64,000 nucleotides of DNA, from positions 124,001 through 188,000 of the forward strand of contig NZ_JAOBQJ010000003.1 of assembly GCF_026162425.1 (NCBI RefSeq). Reading direction: 5' to 3'. This document shows, piece after piece, positions 58,496-64,000 of this stretch; the stretch's first letter is position 1, and every line of letters starts with the position of its first letter. Below the pieces are notes generated by a model that made no database searches, was not told where the DNA came from, and saw only the letters and a program-made list of their open reading frames with translations. This DNA comes from Flexivirga meconopsidis (lineage in GTDB: Bacteria > Actinomycetota > Actinomycetes > Actinomycetales > Dermatophilaceae). The translations under genes were made by a program, and so were the position numbers.

Positions 58496-59229
58496 GCGTT
58501 CTCCTGATCGATCAGTTCGGCAAGGTCTTGGACGACGACATCGGCGCCGTTCTTCCTCAGCTCGTCCGCGTGGTCGACCCGGTCGACACCGACGACGTAG
58601 CCGAATTTGCCTGCGCGGCCGGCTTGTACGCCGGAAACCGCGTCCTCGAAGACCACGGACTGGTCGGGGGTGGCACCGGCGAGCTTCGCGCCGGCGAGGA
58701 AGGAATCGGGCGCCGGCTTGCCCTTGATGTCTTGCTCGGCGAGGGTGACGCCGTCGACGCGACCTTCGACATACTCACCGAGTCCGGTGACCTCGAGGAC
58801 CATCGCGGTGTTCGCGCTGGACGATACGACGATCCGGCGCAGACCGGCCTGCTGGGCGAGTTGCAGGTAACGCCGGCTGCCTTCGTAGACGGTGACCCCG
58901 TCTTTTTTGATCGTGGACTGCACCAGGGCGTTCTTGCGGTTGCCGAGACCCCAGACCGTCTCCTTGGCCGGCTCGTCGTCGGGGTCGCCATCCGGCAGCG
59001 TGATGTGTCGGGACGTCAGGAAGTCGCGCACGCCGTCCTGGCGGGGTTTGCCGTCGACATACCGGTTGTAGTCGTCGTCGGTGAACGGCTGGAAGTCGTT
59101 ACCGTCCTTGGCTTTCAGATACTCGTCGAACATCTGCTTCCACGCCGTGCGGTGCACACTCGCGGTGTCGGTGAGCACCCCGTCGAGATCGAAGAGGCAG
59201 GTGGTGATGGTGTCCGGCAGACCGAGCAT
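58492..59229 (-). CDS. pgmB: Beta-phosphoglucomutase (HAD family)
   Basis: 245 residues. The HAD motif [15 protein letters not shown] carries the two catalytic Asp residues (near 14 and 16). Motif II SSSAN and motif [14 protein letters not shown], then [12 protein letters not shown], are in order. The cap domain is of the beta-PGM type. Converts the beta-glucose 1-phosphate made by the GH65 phosphorylase. ATG 59229 is upstream of the phosphorylase in one coupled transcript. Confidence 0.94.
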   Translation of the reverse strand: MLGLPDTITTCLFDLDGVLTDTASVHRTAWKQMFDEYLKAKDGNDFQPFTDDDYNRYVDGKPRQDGVRDFLTSRHITLPDGDPDDEPAKETVWGLGNRKNALVQSTIKKDGVTVYEGSRRYLQLAQQAGLRRIVVSSSANTAMVLEVTGLGEYVEGRVDGVTLAEQDIKGKPAPDSFLAGAKLAGATPDQSVVFEDAVSGVQAGRAGKFGYVVGVDRVDHADELRKNGADVVVQDLAELIDQENA

Positions 59230-59336
59230 GAGGCGGCTTCCCTGGTCGACAGTGCTCCCCGGACGACGGTCCGGTGAAGCGGTCCAGGTGGCAGGCTAGC
59301 GCCGCCCGCCGGGCCCGCCAAGCAGGTGCATAGCGT

Positions 59337-59381
59337 GGCGATGGCTGCGTTCTCGCGCGCGGCGTGAACGCAGCCATCGCC
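59337..59381 (-). terminator. Hairpin after the ClpN/HTH operon
   Basis: A 16-bp perfect stem (59337-59352 with 59366-59381) around a 13-base loop lies 13 bases past the ClpN stop. No U-tract follows. Confidence 0.6.
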
Positions 59382-59393
59382 GGGTCGGTCTGA

Positions 59394-60161
59394 TCAGGTG
59401 GTCGGTGCCTTGCCGGCGAGCTCGTCGGCATCGGCGATGAGTTGCCGCGGGTTGTCGGCCGCCTCGACAATCGCCCCGACGACCGGGTCGTCGGTGTGCA
59501 GCAGCGCGGACAACAACCGCGCCCCGCTGAGGTTCGGCGCACGCCCGGTGCCGATGCTCTCGACAGCCTCCGACCGGAGGCCTTCACTCAGCTCGCGCAT
59601 GACGTCCTGCAGGCCGGGGCTGATGTTGCCGAAGCCTCGCCGGCTGCGCGGGCCACGACGCCCGCGGCCGGGCCGGCCCCACTCCCCGAAGTCTTCGGCG
59701 AAGGGTGCCCAGCCCGGACCACCTCCTCGCTGACCGTGCCCGCCCGGGCCGCGTCCCCGGCGGCCGGGACCGCCGCGACGTGGCCCGCGGCGCTCGCCCC
59801 AGCCGTCGGTGATGTCGTCGCCGAAGGTATCGCGGACGGCGGCGCGCACCTTGTCGAGGTCGATGCCGATGGCGCGCAGCGCCTCCCGGTCGTCGTCAAG
59901 ACTGCTTGACGCATCCCCCGGGTGTGGCGCGGCATCGGACTGGTCCTCAGGCTCTTCGCGGTGTTTGTCGACCACCACTTGCCGCGCCAGCTCATAGCTC
60001 ACGCCGTGCTGGGTGAGCAGCTTGTATGCCGATCCGCGCACGTTGCTCAGCAGACCCAGCAGGAGGTGATCTGCCCCTAGTTGGTCGTGGCCGAGCTCGC
60101 GCTGCTCGTCGGCCGCCTGCATCATGGCGATCCTGATCTCAGAATTTGTTGGGTTGAACAT
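59394..60161 (-). CDS. Clp N-terminal-domain protein with Gly/Arg-rich linker
   Basis: 255 residues. N-terminal Clp_N repeat (MFNPTNSEIRIAMMQAADEQ and HDQLGADHLLLGLLS, about 1-60), which in ClpC binds adaptors or substrates. A second, weaker Clp_N-like segment occupies the C-terminus (GARLLSALLHTDDPVVGAIV). Between lies a low-complexity stretch, about 120-180, dominated by Gly, Arg and Pro. No ATPase domain is present. AAGGAG stands eight bases before ATG 60161. It follows a small HTH gene in one transcript; such pairs are common in actinobacteria and are thought to relate to protein quality control. The role here is unknown. Confidence 0.85.
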   Translation of the reverse strand: MFNPTNSEIRIAMMQAADEQRELGHDQLGADHLLLGLLSNVRGSAYKLLTQHGVSYELARQVVVDKHREEPEDQSDAAPHPGDASSSLDDDREALRAIGIDLDKVRAAVRDTFGDDITDGWGERRGPRRGGPGRRGRGPGGHGQRGGGPGWAPFAEDFGEWGRPGRGRRGPRSRRGFGNISPGLQDVMRELSEGLRSEAVESIGTGRAPNLSGARLLSALLHTDDPVVGAIVEAADNPRQLIADADELAGKAPTT

Positions 60162-60198
60162 GGTTGAAACTCCTTGAAGTTCGAGATTTGCTCGACGC

Positions 60199-60405
60199 TC
60201 ATCGAGCGTGTTTCTGATGGACGGCCTGCCGACTCACGTGCAGCACGTCGGCGATCGCCTGCCAGCTCCAGCCCTGCTCGCGCGCATTGCGCACCTGCAC
60301 GTCCTCGAGGCGGTCGGCCAGCGCGCGAAGCGCCCGAACCGCGGCGAGACCCTGGGCCGGATTGCTGCTGGCGGCTGCTTCGGCCAGCTTCTGATCGTCG
60401 TCCAT
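60199..60405 (-). CDS. Small HTH DNA-binding protein paired with ClpN
   Basis: 68 residues from ATG 60403-60405; a TTG at 60414 with AGGA upstream would add three. Residues 45-65 form a helix-turn-helix, SWQAIADVLHVSRQAVHQKH. A preceding coiled helix ALADRLEDVQVRNAREQG is typical of regulators encoded ahead of Clp_N proteins. The 37-base gap to the ClpN gene indicates one operon. A dyad overlapping the -35 just upstream suggests self-regulation. Confidence 0.8.
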   Translation of the reverse strand: MDDDQKLAEAAASSNPAQGLAAVRALRALADRLEDVQVRNAREQGWSWQAIADVLHVSRQAVHQKHAR

Positions 60406-60421
60406 GCCCGTCAACTTATCC

Positions 60422-60442
60422 TGACATCCGCATCCGTGTCAA
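60422..60442 (-). promoter_or_regulatory. Dyad operator overlapping -35 of the HTH/ClpN operon
   Basis: TGACA-N10-TGTCA (60422-60441). The leftward strand reads TTGACA at 60442-60437, an exact -35. The arrangement suits control by the small HTH protein or a stress regulator. No CIRCE or perfect HAIR element is visible. Confidence 0.4.
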
Positions 60443-60562
60443 CTAAACATGACATCAATTGGCAGCCGTGTTTCCTGGGACGCCCGCGCGGCCCACGCGG
60501 GCCCGCCCGTCGGCTAGCGTTGGCGGATCGAGCCGACCGGACGTGACCGAGGGGGACCTCCC

Positions 60563-61981
60563 ATGACCGCGCATCAGTCCGACGCCAGTCGCGGAAAAGT
60601 AGTAGCCGCAAGTGTTTCCGCCGCTGTCGGCGCCTTCCTCTTCGGCTTCGATTCCGCTGTCATCAACGGCGCCGTCGACGCCATCGGCAGCGGCTTCGAG
60701 CTCGGTGCGTTCGTCAAGGGCTTCACGGTTGCCATCGCGCTGCTCGGCTGCGCCGCCGGCGCCTGGTATGCCGGACAGCTCGCCGACCGGATCGGACGCA
60801 AGAAGGTCATGCTCATCGGGGCGGGCCTGTTCTTCGCCAGCTCGGTCGGCTCAGCGCTGGTCGGCACGGTGTGGGAGCTGATGTTCTGGCGGCTCGTCGG
60901 CGGTCTCGGCATCGGCGTCGCTTCGGTGATCTCCCCGGCGTACATCTCCGAGATCGCACCCGCGCGGATGCGCGGGGCGCTCACGTCGGTGCACCAACTC
61001 GCAATCACCATAGGTATTTTCGCGGCTCTGCTGTCCGACGCCGTGCTCGCCAACTCCGCGGGCGACGCGTCCGACCAGCTCTGGCTTGGCCTCAGCGCGT
61101 GGCGCTGGATGTTCCTGGTCGGCGTCATCCCCGCCGTCATTTACGGCACGCTGTCCATGGCGCTGCCGGAGTCGCCGCGTTACCTGGTGCGCATCGGCGA
61201 GGGACGCGAGGCGGAGTTGGTGCTCACCGACATGGGCGAGCCGGACCCGGCCCGCAAGGTCGAGGAGATCCGCGAGTCGATCCAGGCCGAGGACCGCACC
61301 AGCTTCGCCGACATCGCCGGGCCGCGGTTCGGGCTGAAGCCGCTGGTGTGGGTCGGCATCATCCTGGCCGGTCTGCAACAGCTCGTCGGCATCAACGCGA
61401 TCTTCTACTACTCCACCACCCTCTGGAAGTCGGTCGGCTTCTCCGAGAGCGACTCCTTCCGCACGTCGGTGATCACCTCGGTGATCAACGTGACGTTCAC
61501 CTTCGTCGCGATCCTCTGGGTCGACCGGTTCGGCCGGCGACTGCTGTTGCTCGTCGGCTCGGTCGGTATGACGGTCGGCCTCGGTATGGCGTCGGCCGCG
61601 TTCTTCACCGCGCACAAGGTGAACGGCGAGGTCACGCTGCCGCAGGGATGGGGCATCGTCGCGCTGATCGGCGCGAACCTCTTCGTCATCTTCTTCGCCG
61701 CCACCTGGGGCCCGATCGTGTGGGTGCTGCTCGGGGAGATGTTCCCCAACACCCAGCGTTCCTACGCGCTGGCGATCGGCACGGTCAGCAACTGGCTGTG
61801 CAACTTCCTGGTCTCGGTGTCGTTCCCGTGGCTCTCCGACCGCATCGGCCTCGGTCTGATGTACGGCATCTACGCCGCGTTCGCGGTCGCGTCCTTCTTC
61901 TTCGTGCGCACCAAGATCCCGGAGACGACCGGTCAGGAGCTCGAGTCGATGACCGGGCAGACCTATCAGGCCCGCGCCTGA
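60563..61981 (+). CDS. Sugar porter, MFS (XylE/GlcP-like H+ symporter)
   Basis: 472 residues with twelve membrane segments. Sugar-porter signatures: GFDSAVINGA in segment 1, ADRIGRKKVML after segment 2, the central PESPRYLV, the sugar-binding QQLVGINAIFYYS near 270-283, VDRFGRRLLL after segment 8, and PETTGQELE near the C-terminus. It imports glucose, xylose or a related sugar with protons. AGGGGG lies upstream of ATG 60563. Location near the phosphorylase genes is suggestive but it is a separate transcript in the opposite direction. Confidence 0.93.
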   Translation: MTAHQSDASRGKVVAASVSAAVGAFLFGFDSAVINGAVDAIGSGFELGAFVKGFTVAIALLGCAAGAWYAGQLADRIGRKKVMLIGAGLFFASSVGSALVGTVWELMFWRLVGGLGIGVASVISPAYISEIAPARMRGALTSVHQLAITIGIFAALLSDAVLANSAGDASDQLWLGLSAWRWMFLVGVIPAVIYGTLSMALPESPRYLVRIGEGREAELVLTDMGEPDPARKVEEIRESIQAEDRTSFADIAGPRFGLKPLVWVGIILAGLQQLVGINAIFYYSTTLWKSVGFSESDSFRTSVITSVINVTFTFVAILWVDRFGRRLLLLVGSVGMTVGLGMASAAFFTAHKVNGEVTLPQGWGIVALIGANLFVIFFAATWGPIVWVLLGEMFPNTQRSYALAIGTVSNWLCNFLVSVSFPWLSDRIGLGLMYGIYAAFAVASFFFVRTKIPETTGQELESMTGQTYQARA

Positions 61982-62006
61982 CGGTGCCGTGCGGTAGACC
62001 ACTGCC

Positions 62007-62933
62007 ATGAGCGATGCGCAGTGGCGACCGATCGACGCCGCCGAGCTGCCGCAGTGGCGGCAAGCGGCCGGCGAGCACCTGCGGGAGGTCCGCAGAGCCG
62101 CCGGTGAGGTCGGCTATGACCGGGCGGTCGATGGCGCCCTCGCGCGCGCGATCACCGATGGCGCACTCGCCCTCGACCATGCCGTATGGCGGGTCACCAC
62201 CGCGGACGCCGCAGCCGGGTGGGTGTGGCTGGTCCGCCGGCCGGACGCGGTGGTGGTCGCCGACCTGGCGGTGCCTGACGCAGCAGCCGATGCCGTCGCC
62301 GGGAAGCTGCCTGACGTCATACGAGATCTGGACCGAAACGCTTTCACCTTCAGCGTGTTTCGGCATGACCCGGTGACCGCGGCGCTCCGGCGGGCCGACG
62401 ACCGGCTGATCGCGTCACACATGCAGATCGACGTCGACGCGGTGCCGCCCGCGGAGGGCCTCACGCTCCGTCCGATGACTCCGGCGCGGTATGCCGACTT
62501 CGCCCGGTTCGCGGTCGACCACTACGCGAGTGAGTTACTGGCTGCGGGCGCCGCACCCAATCTCGCTGCGGCGGAGAGGGCCGCGCGAGAGTCGTTCGCG
62601 CGGCTGCTGCCCGACGGCCTGCAGACCCCCGGGCACTGGATATGGGCCGCCTGCGCAGGCGACGCCGAGGTCGGGATGCTCTGGGTCGGGGTGCAGCCCG
62701 AGCGTGCCTTCATCTTCAACATTGAGGTCGCCCCGGCGCACCGCCGCAAGGGCTATGCCACCCAGATCTTGCGCGCGGGCGCCGAGCAGGCCCGCATCGC
62801 CGGTCGCGGCACGCTTGCGCTCAACGTGTGGGGTCACAACACCGGCGCCAAGCAGCTGTATGACGCGGTCGGCTACCTCACCACCGACCAGGTGTTCCGG
62901 CGCGAGCTGCCGAGGCGGCCGCGCCGCACGTGA
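62007..62933 (+). CDS. GNAT-family N-acetyltransferase
   Basis: 308 residues. The C-terminal half is a GNAT domain: FIFNIEVAPAHRRKGYATQI (near 232-251) gives motif A, the acetyl-CoA pyrophosphate loop RRKGYA, and NTGAKQLYDAVGYL gives motif B. The N-terminal half (about 1-145) may be a second, degenerate GNAT fold. Substrate unknown. It converges on the permease gene with one base between stops. Confidence 0.85.
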   Translation: MSDAQWRPIDAAELPQWRQAAGEHLREVRRAAGEVGYDRAVDGALARAITDGALALDHAVWRVTTADAAAGWVWLVRRPDAVVVADLAVPDAAADAVAGKLPDVIRDLDRNAFTFSVFRHDPVTAALRRADDRLIASHMQIDVDAVPPAEGLTLRPMTPARYADFARFAVDHYASELLAAGAAPNLAAAERAARESFARLLPDGLQTPGHWIWAACAGDAEVGMLWVGVQPERAFIFNIEVAPAHRRKGYATQILRAGAEQARIAGRGTLALNVWGHNTGAKQLYDAVGYLTTDQVFRRELPRRPRRT

Positions 62934-62934
62934 G

Positions 62935-64000
62935 TCAGGCGACGCCGGAGCCTTCCTCGTCGAACACGCTGGAATCAATGCGCTTTCGCACCGCGAACCA
63001 GCCGCCGACCATCGCGGCCGCGACCAGCGGCAGGGCCAGGCAGATCGTCCAGGTGCCGATGTCACCGTCGGTGCCGATCAGCACCAGCACCGCGGCCAGG
63101 AAGACCAGAGTGACGATGTTGATCACCGGTGCTCCGCCGAGCCGGAAGCCGGGACGTTCGATCTCGCCGCGCTGCGCCTTCCGGACGAACATCAGGTGGC
63201 TGATCATGATCATGGACCACACACCGATGATGCCGACCGAGGCGAGGTTGAGCACGATCTCGAAGGCCTTGCCCGGCTGCAGGTAGTTGACGACCACCCC
63301 GAGCACACCGACAGCCGCGGTGGCGGCGATCCCGCCATACGGCACATGCGTCTTGCTCATCAGGCCGGTGAAGCGTGGTGCGGTGCCGGCCAGCGACATC
63401 GAGCGCAGCACGCGCCCGGTGGAGTAGAGGCCGGAGTTCATCGACGACGCGGCCGCGGTGATCACCACGACGTTCATCACGTCTCCCGCACCGCTCACAC
63501 CGAGCTTGGACAGCACTGTGACAAAAGGTGATTCGCCGGAGCTGAACGAGGTGTAGGGCAGCAGCAGGCAGAGGAGTATGACGGAGCCGATGTAGAAGAT
63601 CGCGATGCGCCAGATGATCGAATTGACCACTTTGGGCATCACCTTGCGCGGCTCCGGGGTCTCGCCTGCGGCGACGCCGACCAGCTCCATCGAGGCGTAG
63701 GCGAAGACCACGCCCTGCATCAGCGCGAACATCGGCCAGGCACCCTGCGGGAAGAAGCCGCCGTTGTCGCTGATCACCGAGAAGCCGGGCGCGGTGCCGC
63801 CGACGTGGTGGCCGGAGACGATGACGCCGATCGCGATCAGCATGAAAATCACCAGCGCGGCGACCTTGATGATCGCGAACCAGAACTCCAGCTCGCCGAA
63901 GAGCGCGACGCCGACCAGGTTGACCACGAGCACCACGACCAGCGCGATGAGCGCGATCAGCCACTGGGGGACGTTGTCGGAGAAGAAGCCCCAATAGTGG
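62935..64000 (-). CDS. Amino acid permease (APC superfamily), 5' part outside window
   Basis: 355 residues visible; the frame stays open to the window edge, so the N-terminal membrane segments are missing. Conserved APC text of the AAT family is plain: FWFAIIKVAALVIFML, GVVFAYASMELVGVAAGE, then TPEPRKVMPKVV, the consensus amphipathic region. Closest in feel to GABA, L-asparagine or D-serine/D-alanine/glycine permeases. The substrate cannot be fixed. Confidence 0.9.
   Translation of the reverse strand, partial: HYWGFFSDNVPQWLIALIALVVVLVVNLVGVALFGELEFWFAIIKVAALVIFMLIAIGVIVSGHHVGGTAPGFSVISDNGGFFPQGAWPMFALMQGVVFAYASMELVGVAAGETPEPRKVMPKVVNSIIWRIAIFYIGSVILLCLLLPYTSFSSGESPFVTVLSKLGVSGAGDVMNVVVITAAASSMNSGLYSTGRVLRSMSLAGTAPRFTGLMSKTHVPYGGIAATAAVGVLGVVVNYLQPGKAFEIVLNLASVGIIGVWSMIMISHLMFVRKAQRGEIERPGFRLGGAPVINIVTLVFLAAVLVLIGTDGDIGTWTICLALPLVAAAMVGGWFAVRKRIDSSVFDEEGSGVA

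Noticed and set aside
1-64000. CRISPR arrays, tRNA/rRNA genes, insertion sequences or phage genes
   Set aside because: Looked for regular repeats, cloverleaf-like segments, transposase motifs and terminal repeats; none could be supported.

Overview
The window is high-GC, actinobacterial chromosome. Evidence is the strong G/C preference at third codon positions, GTG and TTG starts, three SARP-type regulators, a GTP-dependent PEP carboxykinase and long runs of ATGA-coupled genes. The flanking genes fit a Micrococcales-type genome (Dermacoccaceae or Intrasporangiaceae would fit), but the genus cannot be fixed from sequence reading alone. I see no rRNA, tRNA, CRISPR array, transposase or phage gene.

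Layout. Both ends are housekeeping. On the left are a cut-off Tat-type secreted protein, pckG with a strong terminator and a perfect CRP/GlxR-type palindrome, and a Ca2+/H+ antiporter. On the right are corA, fumC, a GH65 disaccharide phosphorylase with beta-phosphoglucomutase, a ClpN/HTH pair, a sugar porter, a GNAT protein and a cut-off amino acid permease. Between them, about 3.7-53.2 kb looks like one large specialised-metabolite locus.

Inside the locus: (1) SARP regulators at 3710-5473, 5942-8965 and 20010-23207, with a 52-residue secreted peptide gene between the first two. (2) A minus-strand fatty-acid-like set: carrier protein, KAS III, ketoreductase, phosphopantetheinyl transferase and acyl-CoA carboxyltransferase. 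It diverges from a plus-strand set of a Baeyer-Villiger-type monooxygenase, a Tat-exported FAD oxidase and an SRPBCC-hydrolase fusion. (3) A plus-strand operon, 23433-34318, almost entirely translationally coupled: DUF1772 protein, alpha-oxoamine synthase, KAS II, MaoC hydratase, stand-alone adenylation domain, carrier protein, TrpD-like, TrpA-like, EctC-like, acyl-CoA-dehydrogenase-like, TrpF-like, TrpC-like and thioesterase. (4) A convergent minus-strand operon, 46290-34362: nucleotide-sugar dehydrogenase, canonical trpD-trpC-trpB-trpA, two DegT aminotransferases, TIM-barrel isomerase, M20 peptidase, Ldh2-type dehydrogenase and Gfo/Idh oxidoreductase. (5) A MocR-type regulator whose PLP lysine is replaced by Met. 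(6) A minus-strand operon, 53210-47843: Gfo/Idh, two ATP-grasp ligases, MFS exporter and canonical trpF.

The most striking content is the second, divergent set of tryptophan-pathway enzymes (TrpD', TrpA', TrpF', TrpC') embedded among carrier-protein genes, beside a complete canonical trpD/C/B/A/F set. The divergent copies keep most chemistry residues but change residues tied to anthranilate and CdRP recognition. My working hypothesis is that an amino acid is loaded on the carrier by the adenylation domain and oxidised by the dehydrogenase to an enamine. That enamine would be N-phosphoribosylated, Amadori-rearranged and cyclised by the Trp-like enzymes, and trimmed by the TrpA-like lyase, giving a carrier-bound pyrrole or related azole built from PRPP. 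The KAS, alpha-oxoamine synthase and ATP-grasp enzymes would then elaborate it. This is inference. Two SARP-like heptamer-repeat promoters, one with dyad symmetry between the divergent operons and one ahead of the 23433 operon, suggest that a SARP controls both halves.
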